From Flavobacterium sp. MDT1-60 (GTDB lineage Bacteria > Bacteroidota > Bacteroidia > Flavobacteriales > Flavobacteriaceae), in assembly GCF_014844035.1 (NCBI RefSeq), contig NZ_CP062159.1, positions 2,790,001-2,854,000 on the forward strand: a stretch of DNA of 64,000 nt, in the 5' to 3' direction. The notes beneath the pieces are model-generated. The model saw only the letters and a list, made by a program, of their open reading frames with translations. It was not told the DNA's origin and did no database searches. Positions 38,143 to 47,003 of this stretch are shown here, piece by piece. Both the position numbers and the translations under genes were made by a program. Positions within the stretch are counted from its first letter, which is position 1; each line of letters begins with the position of its first letter.

Positions 38143-41100
38143 ATGAAAAACAAATTTAGTGTTCTGTTGCTGATAGCAATGATCGCATTATTCCATGCAT
38201 CAGGCTACGCACAGAGCAAAGTAGTTAAAGGTACCGTTAAAGATGCATCAGGACTACCGGTGCCAGGAGTAAACGTCCTCATTAAAGGGAGCCAAAATGG
38301 AGTGAGTACAGATCTTGATGGTAGTTATTCCATCAATACTGCTCCGGGAAATGTTCTTACTTACAGTTTTATCGGTTTTAAAAAACAGGAAATCACTGTT
38401 GGAAGCGCGGCTACTGTTAATGTCGTATTACAAGAAGAAGACAATTCCCTTGAGGAAGTTGTTGTTGTAGGATACGGTACAAGGAAGAAAAAAGATCTTA
38501 CCGGTTCTATTGTTAGTGTAAGTGCTGAAGAAATAGCTTCACGACCAGTTGTTAATGCCGTACAAGCCATGCAGGGAAAAGCAGCCGGTGTTGATGTTGC
38601 TTCAAATGAACGCCCTGGAACGGTAGGCGCCATCACCATTCGTGGAGCCCGTTCTATTTCTGCTTCAAATGCGCCGCTTTATGTGGTTGATGGTATTCCT
38701 TTGAATTCAAGACTTGTGACAGATTCATCTACCGGAAAAATTAGTGTAGATGCCAATTCTGGTGGAATTGACTTTTTAAATCCTACTGATATTGAAACAA
38801 TTGACGTATTAAAAGATGCATCTGCTACAGCTATTTATGGTTCTCGTGGTGCAAATGGAGTTATTATCGTAACTACTAAAAAAGGTAAAAACGGAAAGTT
38901 TACTTTAAACTATGATACTTCTATTGTAATGGAAACGATACATGAAAATGCACCAATGATGAGTGCGGGCGAATATATCGAATTTCGCCGTTGGGGAAGG
39001 TATTATTCTAATCCATCAGCTTTTCCTAAAGGAGATGCTCCTACAATAGAAAATGATAAATTAATTTTCCTTGCTTCTGCTGATCCTGCTGCATGGGCAA
39101 ACATCGAAAAAGGATGGGCAGGAGGTACCTGGGACGGTTCTAAAGTAGCAACTACAGACTGGACTAAATTTGTAACCCGTACCGGAGTTACACAACAACA
39201 TACAATAGGTGTTAGTGGTGGTACTGAAAAAATGAAAGCTTATGGGTCTTTTGGATATTTAGACAATACAGGAACATTATTTGGGCAAAGTTATGTACGT
39301 TACAGTGGTACGGCCAATGTTGATATTACACCAACAAAATGGTTCTCTATGGGAGTTGGTCTTAATACTAGTTACGGTGTAAATGAATATGGACAATCTA
39401 ACACAGGTAGAACTGCTGTTACAAGTTCTACAGGAATATACGCAACGGCTCGTACGAATCTTCCATACGCTGTTCCTTATGACCTTAACGGAAACAGAAT
39501 TGATAGCCCTGGTGGGGATTCTACGATTAGAACTCCTGTGGATGAATACAAATTATCTCAGGATCAACGTGTAACATTAAGGGCTTTTGCTAGTTTATAT
39601 GCACAGTTTGATTTAGGAGGACTTTCTTCTAAACTAGATGGTTTAAAATACCGTATTAATTTTGGACCTGATCTTACTTCTTTCCGTGATGGTGTATTTT
39701 TAGATGGTAAGTCAGCGATTCGTTCAGGAACAAGTTTTGCTTCATTAGCTAAAGAACAGACAATTTCATATACATTAGATAACTTGATTTTTTACAATAA
39801 AACTTTTGGTAATCACACTATTGGAGGAACCTTGTTAATGAGCCAGACTGAATATCACAATGAACAAAGTGCTATGTCTGCTAATGATATAAAAAATCCT
39901 GAAAACAAATGGAATGCTTTAAATCCAGCAAATGTTACACTCGCAGGTTATTCTTCAGGTTTGACAGATACAGGTTTATTATCTTATATGGGAAGGGCAA
40001 ATTATAGTTATGCCGATAAATATTTATTCACAGCATCTGGCCGTTTTGACGGAGCTTCACAATTAGCATCAGAGAACAGATGGGCATTTTTCCCGAGTGC
40101 TTCTGCGGCGTGGGTTCTCAATAAAGAAAAATTTCTTGAAAACGTATCCTGGATCAATCAGTTAAAAATAAGAGCTGGTTATGGTGTTACCGGAAATGCT
40201 GCAGTTCCGGCTTACGCTACTCAGCCTCCATTAACAGGGATCGTTTATCCAAATGGATCCGGAGTGGTAAATAATACTTCTTTAGGAAACATAGAATTAG
40301 GTTGGGAGCAAACAGCTCAGTTTAACTATGGTATCGATTTCTCTTTGTTTAACAGCAGAGTATCAGGAGCCTTAGATTATTATACAAGTAAAACTACCGA
40401 TTTATTATTAAAAAGTAGTGTTCCAACAGTTATCGGAGTTAAAGATACGTATCAAAACGTAGGAGAAACGGAAGGAAGTGGAGTAGAACTTACTTTGAAT
40501 ACAGTAAACGTAACAACAAAAGATTTTGAGTGGACTTCCAGCCTTAGTGCTTCGTACCAACAAAGTAAAATTGTATCACTTCAAAATGGAAAATTTGATG
40601 ATATCAACAATAACTTATTTATTGGGGATTCTCAAAATGTAATTTACGGTTTCGAATCAAACGGAATCTGGAAACCTGAAGATGCTGCTGAAATGGCAAA
40701 ATTCAACGCCGCTGCAGGTTCGACTATTTTTACATTTGGTAATGCAAGACCGGTAGATCAAAACGGTGATTATAAAATTGACGCAAATAACGACCGTGTG
40801 ATTATAGGTTCTAAAGATCCAAAATATATCATGGGACTAACAAATACCTTTTCTTATAAAAATGTAGAATTGTCATTCTTTATCTATGGTCGTATGGGCT
40901 ATTATTATGATACTTTAGGAGAAAACGAAGGAGCTAAAGGAAGCCAGAGATCAATTAATTATTATACAGATAATAACACCAATGCCGAATATCAAAAACC
41001 AATTTATTCTGCCGGTACGGGAGATCCTTACTACCCAATATTAGGATATAGAAGCGGTTCTTTCTTAAAAATGAGAAATATTTCTTTAGCTTATCACTTT

Positions 41101-41262
41101 GATAAAGAGCTAGTACAAAAGCTAGGACTTTCTAAATTGAGATTGTATTGCCAGGCAACCAATCCGGGTATGATTTTCACAAAAGTTAAATGGACTGATT
41201 TGGATACACAGACAACGGCTTCAAACCGAGGTGTAACTTTAGGGTTAAATGTAGAATTCTAA
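38143..41262 (+). CDS. SusC-like TonB-dependent outer membrane transporter (second pair)
   Basis: The 1039-residue protein has a signal peptide ending SGYAQ, a carboxypeptidase-D-like domain (VKGTVKDASGLPVPGVNVLI), the linker EVVVVGYGTRKKKDLTGSI, a plug domain (APLYVVDGIPLNS, IDVLKDASATAIYGSRGANG) and a beta-barrel with SusC features through to the terminal VEF. It forms an import complex with the SusD protein 22 bp downstream. It differs clearly from the first SusC protein after the signal peptide. Confidence 0.95.
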   Translation: MKNKFSVLLLIAMIALFHASGYAQSKVVKGTVKDASGLPVPGVNVLIKGSQNGVSTDLDGSYSINTAPGNVLTYSFIGFKKQEITVGSAATVNVVLQEEDNSLEEVVVVGYGTRKKKDLTGSIVSVSAEEIASRPVVNAVQAMQGKAAGVDVASNERPGTVGAITIRGARSISASNAPLYVVDGIPLNSRLVTDSSTGKISVDANSGGIDFLNPTDIETIDVLKDASATAIYGSRGANGVIIVTTKKGKNGKFTLNYDTSIVMETIHENAPMMSAGEYIEFRRWGRYYSNPSAFPKGDAPTIENDKLIFLASADPAAWANIEKGWAGGTWDGSKVATTDWTKFVTRTGVTQQHTIGVSGGTEKMKAYGSFGYLDNTGTLFGQSYVRYSGTANVDITPTKWFSMGVGLNTSYGVNEYGQSNTGRTAVTSSTGIYATARTNLPYAVPYDLNGNRIDSPGGDSTIRTPVDEYKLSQDQRVTLRAFASLYAQFDLGGLSSKLDGLKYRINFGPDLTSFRDGVFLDGKSAIRSGTSFASLAKEQTISYTLDNLIFYNKTFGNHTIGGTLLMSQTEYHNEQSAMSANDIKNPENKWNALNPANVTLAGYSSGLTDTGLLSYMGRANYSYADKYLFTASGRFDGASQLASENRWAFFPSASAAWVLNKEKFLENVSWINQLKIRAGYGVTGNAAVPAYATQPPLTGIVYPNGSGVVNNTSLGNIELGWEQTAQFNYGIDFSLFNSRVSGALDYYTSKTTDLLLKSSVPTVIGVKDTYQNVGETEGSGVELTLNTVNVTTKDFEWTSSLSASYQQSKIVSLQNGKFDDINNNLFIGDSQNVIYGFESNGIWKPEDAAEMAKFNAAAGSTIFTFGNARPVDQNGDYKIDANNDRVIIGSKDPKYIMGLTNTFSYKNVELSFFIYGRMGYYYDTLGENEGAKGSQRSINYYTDNNTNAEYQKPIYSAGTGDPYYPILGYRSGSFLKMRNISLAYHFDKELVQKLGLSKLRLYCQATNPGMIFTKVKWTDLDTQTTASNRGVTLGLNVEF

Positions 41263-41284
41263 ATTAATTTTAAAAAAGATCATT

Positions 41285-43228
41285 ATGAAAAATTATAAAA
41301 AACTATATATCAATTTGATGCTTGTTGCAGCATTGACTTTAACAAGCTCATGCAACAAAGATTTTCTTGATGAAGAGCTGACCACAGCTTATAGTAAAGA
41401 CTATTATAAAACCGAAGCAGGAATTCAGGCATTAGCAAATGGTACCTATTATCAGGTTTTTGCTGCAGAATTCCAAGGTGAGGTTCCGCTTTCGGCAACT
41501 GAATCTGGTACAGATGAATTCCATGCCGGAGGAGATCCGTCAAACTGGATCTGGAATTCTTATTCTTCAGGTTTCAAAGCTTTTGTAACCGTATCAAACG
41601 CTAATACTGTAGCGGCAAATACCAATTGGGATAACTTATATATCGGAATTGGAAATGCGAATCAATTGATTGAATCTGCTACAGATATTGTTTCAACAAA
41701 TGACGCTATCAAAAAAACAGCTTTAGGTGAAGGTTATTTTTTAAGAGCTTTCAATTATTTAAAATTGGTAAGCCAATACGGTGCTGTTCCTTTAAAATTA
41801 AAAACTAGTTCTACAGTTGAATTAGAATTTACAAGAACAGCGCCTCAGGAAGTTTTAGCACAAGTAATAGAAGATTTTAAACAGGCTTATGCTTTGTTGG
41901 GTAATGCCGGAGCTCCTGCTAAAATTACTAAAGACGCTGCTGCACATTATTTAGCAAAAACTTATTTGATGCGTGCCAGTGAAATTAATGACAGCTGGAA
42001 CGGAACTACAAAAGCGGCAGATTTGCAACAAGTAGTTACGTTATCTGATGAGGTAATTTCTCATCATCCACTAGCAGCAAATTATGATAATTTATGGAAT
42101 TATACGATTGCAGATGGTGCAAACGAAAAACTTCCGGAGTTAATTTTATCTGCTCAGTTCAATGCAAGTACATTGACTACGGGAGGAAATCAACAGCATT
42201 TATATTTCCTTTCTACTTATGATCAGTTACCTCAAATGAGACGTAATCTTGCAGGAGGAAGACCATTTAGCCGTTTGGCACCAACTTATTTTGTATATGA
42301 TACTTTTGATCATGTAAACGACTCTCGTTTCTGGAAAAGTTTTCAAACAAAAAGTATCGTGAATAACCAATCTGGTGCTGTTTATAAAAATGGAGATTTG
42401 GGAATTATGTATATTGTAAATACACCGGCTGACACGCGTTTTGCCAAAACTAAAAACACAGATGCTATAATTTATCCAAAAACAGGAAAAACAATTCCAA
42501 GTGCTTATGTTGCTTATGCAGCAGATAAAGTAGGTCTAATGGCCGATGTTAGATTCCCGTCTCTAAGTAAATATATGGATGGAAACAGGATCGATTTAAG
42601 TAATATTAAAGGATCTCGTGATATCATTTTGGCACGTTCTGCAGAAACGTACTTAATGGCTGCTGAAGCAAAAGTACGTCTTGCAAAATTAGGATCTGCA
42701 TCATTTGCTGATGCATTACCCTATATCAACACAGTTCGTACTCGTGCGGCCTACAAATCTGGAGAAAATCGTGCTGCTTATGTAGATGGCTCAGCGGCCT
42801 GGACAGTTACGGGTCAGGCTGGAATCCCAATTTCGTATATTCCTGAAAACTCATATTACGAATCTAATAATATCGCAGTTGCAACAACAGCAACAAGTTT
42901 AACAATTGCGAATGTGAATGCTTTACCATTAGAAGATATGGCAGTAATTACAAAACTGGGATACGGTAGTGATTACGACAGAATGTTATGTTTGATATTA
43001 AACGAGCGTACCAGAGAACTTTGTGGAGAATTTCACCGTTGGGGAGATTTGAGCAGAACTAAAACTTTGGTTGCAAGAGCAAAAGCGTATAACATTGAAG
43101 CGGCTGCTAATATTCAGGAATATCATAATTTACGCCCTGTTCCTCAAACTTTCCTTGATGCTGTTTATGCAAATGGCAGACCATTGACTGCTGAAGAAAA
43201 AGCAACTATGCAAAACCCTGGTTATTAG
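41285..43228 (+). CDS. SusD-like glycan-binding lipoprotein (second pair)
   Basis: The 647-residue protein has a lipobox TSSC near residue 23 and SusD/RagB blocks: EAGIQALANGTYYQVF, ALGEGYFLRAFNYLKLVSQYG, EVLAQVIEDFKQAYALL, AAHYLAKTYLMRAS, ARSAETYLMAAEAKVRL, LNERTRELCGEFHRWGDLSR and the closing LRPVPQTFLDAV. It is longer than the 510-residue partner of the first pair, with insertions in the middle that could enlarge the glycan-binding face (inference). Confidence 0.95.
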   Translation: MKNYKKLYINLMLVAALTLTSSCNKDFLDEELTTAYSKDYYKTEAGIQALANGTYYQVFAAEFQGEVPLSATESGTDEFHAGGDPSNWIWNSYSSGFKAFVTVSNANTVAANTNWDNLYIGIGNANQLIESATDIVSTNDAIKKTALGEGYFLRAFNYLKLVSQYGAVPLKLKTSSTVELEFTRTAPQEVLAQVIEDFKQAYALLGNAGAPAKITKDAAAHYLAKTYLMRASEINDSWNGTTKAADLQQVVTLSDEVISHHPLAANYDNLWNYTIADGANEKLPELILSAQFNASTLTTGGNQQHLYFLSTYDQLPQMRRNLAGGRPFSRLAPTYFVYDTFDHVNDSRFWKSFQTKSIVNNQSGAVYKNGDLGIMYIVNTPADTRFAKTKNTDAIIYPKTGKTIPSAYVAYAADKVGLMADVRFPSLSKYMDGNRIDLSNIKGSRDIILARSAETYLMAAEAKVRLAKLGSASFADALPYINTVRTRAAYKSGENRAAYVDGSAAWTVTGQAGIPISYIPENSYYESNNIAVATTATSLTIANVNALPLEDMAVITKLGYGSDYDRMLCLILNERTRELCGEFHRWGDLSRTKTLVARAKAYNIEAAANIQEYHNLRPVPQTFLDAVYANGRPLTAEEKATMQNPGY

Positions 43229-43254
43229 TATACTATTTTATATTTTTATTGTTG

Positions 43255-43286
43255 AAAACCGTCTCAATTGTGAGACGGTTTTTTTT
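43255..43286 (+). terminator. Terminator of the second SusCD operon
   Basis: AAAACCGTCTCA (43255-43266) pairs perfectly with TGAGACGGTTTT (43271-43282), followed by T residues. Confidence 0.92.
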
Positions 43287-43295
43287 ATGTCAAGG

Positions 43296-43340
43296 CAGGG
43301 TACAACAGGATAGTTATCAGTTATTTAATAAGTAAATTTG
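43296..43340 (+). promoter_or_regulatory. PUL operator and promoter with no protein gene downstream
   Basis: CAGGGTACAACAGGAT has half-sites at 43298 and 43308, and a full-match -7 box TAAATTTG at 43333-43340, exactly 21 nt after the second half-site. No ORF of note follows before the terminator at 43415, so the transcript should be a short RNA. Confidence 0.75.
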
Positions 43341-43346
43341 ATTATT

Positions 43347-43446
43347 AAATTTTTCAATAAGAATGGTTTGGAATTTAAGTGGTAATTGGTAAAATTAAGT
43401 GGTTTTAATTTTACAAAAGGCAGTAACTCGGTTACTGCCTTTTTTG
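43347..43446 (+). ncRNA. Candidate PUL-regulated small RNA, about 100 nt
   Basis: The region lies between a PUL-type promoter (-7 box ending 43340) and a strong terminator (43415-43446), with the SusCD terminator immediately upstream. It is not preceded by any other gene that the second terminator could serve. The 5' end is estimated from the -7 box. Small RNAs near PULs are known in Bacteroides, where some act on susC messages; a similar role here is inference, and I saw no convincing long pairing with the SusC leaders by eye. Confidence 0.55.
43415..43446 (+). terminator. Terminator of the candidate PUL small RNA
   Basis: A perfect 13-bp stem AAAAGGCAGTAAC (43415-43427) with GTTACTGCCTTTT (43431-43443) has a 3-nt loop and a T tail. 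Confidence 0.9.
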
Positions 43447-43474
43447 TTTTTATTACATCATACAATTTGTACAA

Positions 43475-43755
43475 ATTAAACATGAAAATAAAAAAAAGTA
43501 TTTTTTATTACCCTATTTCAATCATAGCCCACGGTTTCAAACGTGGGAGACGTATTTTAAGAGACGTATCATAGGAAACATTTTGTACCAATTAATATGA
43601 AAATGAAAAAAGCATTTTTCATTACCCTATGTGAACCATAGCCCACGGTTTCAACCGTGGGAGACGTATCATAAGAGACGTTTCTTAAAATACGTATCAT
43701 GAGAAATGGATCGGAATAAAATTATGCTCCCCACGGTTGAAACCGTGGGCTATGT
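43475..43755. repeat. REP-like palindromes: one tandem pair and one inverted copy
   Basis: The palindrome GCCCACGGTTTCAACCGTGG occurs at about 43641 and, with one mismatch, at 43527 (period 114 bp). The flanks are also duplicated (TTACCCTAT before, GGGAGACGTAT after). A third copy lies in reverse orientation at 43727-43753 (CCACGGTTGAAACCGTGGGC). Short palindromes of this kind are spread through many Bacteroidota genomes and are thought to be moved by REP-associated Y1 transposases elsewhere. No transposase is in this window. The rest of the 43447-43906 gap holds nothing else I can name. Confidence 0.75.
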
Positions 43756-43906
43756 TAAAAAAAATAGCTAACATTTCGTCTGGACAAAATGCACAGCGTT
43801 ATCTATATGACGAATTGTGATTCTTTTTTTCTTATAAACTATATTTCTACGTGTTTAAGTAAGTCCTGAATTATATCAAACTGTTCCATAATATTCTCCA
43901 AATTTA

Positions 43907-43951
43907 CAGGGTAGAACAGGATACCGATATCGATTTACTAACATATCTTTA
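43907..43951 (+). promoter_or_regulatory. PUL operator and promoter of the long enzyme operon
   Basis: ACAGGGTAGAACAGGATAC has half-sites at 43909 and 43919. A -7 candidate TATCTTTA (one mismatch) is at 43944-43951, exactly 21 nt after the second half-site. It would drive the genes from 43980 onward, possibly through to 56554. Confidence 0.78.
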
Positions 43952-43979
43952 AAGCTTTAGTATTAAAATTACATTACTG

Positions 43980-45512
43980 ATGATTTATTTGAAAAAGCTT
44001 TCTTTATTACTCATTGTTTTAGGATTTAAATTGACACTCAACGCTCAGGTAAAATTGCCCGCTTTGGTTGGTGATAATATGGTTTTACAACAAAATTCAA
44101 AGGTAAATTTATGGGGATGGGCTGCTCCAAATGAAAAAATAAACATTCAGTTAGGATGGCAAAATACTCCTGTAGAAATTATAACAGATTTAAATGGAAA
44201 CTGGAAAACCGCTGTAAGTACACCAGTTGGAAATGAAAAACCATATGACATTACAATTGAAGCTTCAAATAAAATTATACTGAAAAATATTCTGATTGGT
44301 GAAGTCTGGATTTGTTCCGGACAATCCAATATGTATTTCCCTGTTGAGAAGGAAGATGGAACCTGGAAAACAGGAGTGAAAAATTATGAAGAAGAGATTC
44401 AGAATGCCAATTTCCCATCCATCAGATTGTTTACAGTATTAACAAAAGCCTCTCAAAAACCATTAGAGGATGTGACCGGAAGTTGGGCAGTATGTTCTCC
44501 GTCTTCTATAAAAACATTTTCGGCAGTTGCTTATTTTTTTGGAAGGGATTTATATCAAAAATTAAAAGTTCCAATCGGTTTAATTTCTTCTTCCTGGGGA
44601 GGAACAAAAGCCGAGGCCTGGACTTCTCAGACGGTTTTAGAAGGGAATACAGACTTTCTGCCTCTACTGGAACAAGATGCAAAAAATGAAAAACTCTTTC
44701 AGGAAAAATTAGAAACGTATTACGCCGATTTAAAAAAGGAGCGTATTGCAAACAACATTGAAGGTTTTAAAAGTCAGCTTAAAAAGCCTAAAAAAGAAGA
44801 GAATAAAACATCGTACGTACTTTATAATGCGATGCTGCATCCTTTGGTAAATTATACCATGAAAGGGGTGATTTGGTATCAGGGTGAAAGCAATGCAGAA
44901 AAAGCATTTTTATACAGAAGTTTATTTCCGGCAATGGTAAAAAGCTGGCGGGACGATTGGAAACAAGGCGATTTTCCATTTTATTTTGTTCAGATCGCAC
45001 CCCACAAAGGGCAAAATCCAGACATTAGGGAAGCACAATTAATTGCGTCAAAAACAATTTCAAATACAGGAATGGTCGTTACGACTGATGTTGGAAATGC
45101 CACCAATATTCATCCTATAGACAAACAAACCGTAGGTTATCGTTTGGCTTTAATTGCAAGAGCGAAAACATACGGAGAAAATAAACTGGTGTATTCTGGC
45201 CCAATATACAACCATTTGAAAGTCAAAAAGGATAAAATTCAGTTGTTTTTTGATAATGTAGATTCGGGTTTTAAAAAGCCATCAGAAGATTTAAAAGAAT
45301 TTGAAATTGCCGGAAATGATCAGGTTTTCTATCCTGCAGAAGCAAAAATAGATGGAAAAATGATTGTGGTTTCCTCATCAAAAGTAAAAAATCCAACGGC
45401 AGTTCGTTTTGCCTGGAAAGCCGTTCCGGAACCCAATTTATTCAATAATGAAAATTTACCTGCATCACCTTTCAGAACCGATGATTGGGAAGTGGGAGTT
45501 CAAAAGAAATAA
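43980..45512 (+). CDS. Secreted SGNH acetylesterase (sialate O-acetylesterase-like family)
   Basis: The 510-residue protein has a signal peptide ending LNAQ. It shows the family opening LPALVGDNMVLQQNSKVNLWG, the nucleophile block WICSGQSNMYFPV, SSWGGTKAEAW and GVIWYQGESNAEKAF. Despite the historical name, members in plant-polysaccharide PULs act as carbohydrate acetylesterases, and the context points to acetylated pectin or its side chains. It is the first gene of the long plus-strand enzyme operon, with a PUL operator upstream, and is followed after one base by the next gene. Confidence 0.88.
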   Translation: MIYLKKLSLLLIVLGFKLTLNAQVKLPALVGDNMVLQQNSKVNLWGWAAPNEKINIQLGWQNTPVEIITDLNGNWKTAVSTPVGNEKPYDITIEASNKIILKNILIGEVWICSGQSNMYFPVEKEDGTWKTGVKNYEEEIQNANFPSIRLFTVLTKASQKPLEDVTGSWAVCSPSSIKTFSAVAYFFGRDLYQKLKVPIGLISSSWGGTKAEAWTSQTVLEGNTDFLPLLEQDAKNEKLFQEKLETYYADLKKERIANNIEGFKSQLKKPKKEENKTSYVLYNAMLHPLVNYTMKGVIWYQGESNAEKAFLYRSLFPAMVKSWRDDWKQGDFPFYFVQIAPHKGQNPDIREAQLIASKTISNTGMVVTTDVGNATNIHPIDKQTVGYRLALIARAKTYGENKLVYSGPIYNHLKVKKDKIQLFFDNVDSGFKKPSEDLKEFEIAGNDQVFYPAEAKIDGKMIVVSSSKVKNPTAVRFAWKAVPEPNLFNNENLPASPFRTDDWEVGVQKK

Positions 45513-45513
45513 A

Positions 45514-46584
45514 ATGAATCGTAGAAAATTTATAATAGGAAATTCCCTTGCTGTTATGGCGCTTTGTCTTCCGTTTCCGGGTATGGCAAATGATTTTATG
45601 GATGATCCAAAACTTTCAGATTTTGAAAAAAGACTTCGGCCAGTTGGTCGCGCGCTCGAATTTGAAGATTATTACGTTTGGTGCAATAGCCCGATTGAAG
45701 GCCCGGATGGTAAAATTCATGTGTTCTTTTCAAGATGGCCAAAAGCAAAAGGCATGAGCGGATGGATAAACAGTTCTGAAATTGCCCACGCTGTTGCTGA
45801 TAAACCTGAAGGCCCATACGAATATGTAAGTACTATTTTGGCGCCACGAGGTGAAGGCTTCTGGGATGCAACAACCTGTCATAATCCGAGTGTTCATTTT
45901 GTAGACGGAAAATATGCGCTGTTTTTTATGGGAAATTCCAATGGAAAAATGAATACCAAACGTGTAGGGTTAGCCACTGCAGATTCGCTTTATGGCCCAT
46001 GGGAAAGACCTGATAAACCCTTATTGCTTCCGGGAAAACAAGGAGAATGGGACGATCTTTTGACTACAAATCCTTCTTTCCTAAAACATCCAAATGGCGA
46101 GTACTGGCTTTATTACAAATCATTGGATACGGAGAATTATGAACATCCAAAATTTCCCATTAAAGGAAACAGAAAATATGGATTAGCCATTTCAAAATCA
46201 TTACAAGGTCCTTATGAAAAATACAAAAACAATCCGGTAGTAGATTTTTCTAAACTCGGAGATAATAAACAATGCGAAGACGCTTTTGTCTGGTATGAAA
46301 ATAAAAAATTCAAAATGTTAGCACGGGATATGGGCGTTTTCGGAATTGACAATGGCTTGTATATGGATTCTGATGATGGCATTCATTGGAGCGATCCTTT
46401 GATTTCGTATCAGCCTTTAAATAAATATATAAAACAGCCTGAAGCACCAAAACATTTAAACCGATACGGTCGTGGAGAACGCCCGCAATTATTATTTCAA
46501 AACGGAAAAGCAACTTATTTATTTATGGCTTCACAAGGAGGAAAGTATGAAACGTCTTCCGGATTTATTTTTAAAATAGTTTAA
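45514..46584 (+). CDS. GH43/GH117-like propeller glycosidase
   Basis: The start is at 45514 (MNRRKFIIGNSLAVMALCLP), directly after the preceding stop; an in-frame ATG at 45409 lies inside the upstream gene. The N-terminus has a twin-arginine-like RRKFI followed by a hydrophobic stretch, so a Tat or Sec signal is likely. The 356-residue propeller shows WCNSPIEGPDGKIHVFFSRW, AHAVADKPEGPYEYV, WDATTCHNPSVHFVDGKYAL and GRGERPQLLFQNGKATYLF. This fits the clan of five-bladed propellers that includes GH43 and GH117, but I cannot assign a subfamily. It could remove a terminal sugar from rhamnogalacturonan side chains. Confidence 0.7.
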   Translation: MNRRKFIIGNSLAVMALCLPFPGMANDFMDDPKLSDFEKRLRPVGRALEFEDYYVWCNSPIEGPDGKIHVFFSRWPKAKGMSGWINSSEIAHAVADKPEGPYEYVSTILAPRGEGFWDATTCHNPSVHFVDGKYALFFMGNSNGKMNTKRVGLATADSLYGPWERPDKPLLLPGKQGEWDDLLTTNPSFLKHPNGEYWLYYKSLDTENYEHPKFPIKGNRKYGLAISKSLQGPYEKYKNNPVVDFSKLGDNKQCEDAFVWYENKKFKMLARDMGVFGIDNGLYMDSDDGIHWSDPLISYQPLNKYIKQPEAPKHLNRYGRGERPQLLFQNGKATYLFMASQGGKYETSSGFIFKIV

Positions 46585-46611
46585 TTAAAATTAATTTTTA
46601 ACCCCAAAAAA

Positions 46612-46942
46612 ATGAAAAATAACCAAACTATCAGAAACGCTTTCAAAATGCAATTAAAACCAGGTTTTGAAGCAGAATATAAAAAGAGACACGACGAAAT
46701 CTGGCCTGAATTACAGTCGCTGCTTTCAGAAACAGGAATTCAGGATTATAGTATTTTTTTAGATGAAGATACTTTATCGCTCTTTGCAGTTCAAAAAATC
46801 AGCCCGGATTTTGATGAAAAACTGTTACCCAATCATCCAATCGTAAAAAAAATGGTGGGCCTATATGGCTGATATAATGGAAACATACCCTAATAATTCG
46901 CCAGTTACAGTTCCGTTAAAAGAAGTTTTTCATTTGGATTAA
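46612..46942 (+). pseudogene. rhaM: L-rhamnose mutarotase, frameshifted
   Basis: The first frame gives RNAFKMQLKPGFEAEYKKRH, DEIWPELQSLLSETGIQDYS and [16 protein letters not shown], then stops at 46872. One frame over the protein ends normally: [30 protein letters not shown], with a stop at 46942. The switch is at the eight-A run 46845-46852; seven A gives the family's [10 protein letters not shown]. The restored length is about 109 residues, normal for RhaM. The enzyme interconverts alpha- and beta-L-rhamnose and has no signal peptide, so it acts in the cytoplasm. Its presence says that L-rhamnose is a product of this locus. Inactivation or a sequencing error cannot be told apart here. Confidence 0.9.
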
Positions 46943-47003
46943 ATGATTAAATTGAAAACCCGAAACAACAACTAAGAAAACCTGAAACCTGAAACTAAAT
47001 AAA

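Noticed and set aside
43386..43574. Short ORF of 62 codons
   Set aside because: It spans a terminator hairpin and a REP-like palindrome and has no protein-like features.
43980..45512. Sialic acid metabolism
   Set aside because: The sialate O-acetylesterase-like name comes from family history. No sialic acid genes are near; the context is pectin.
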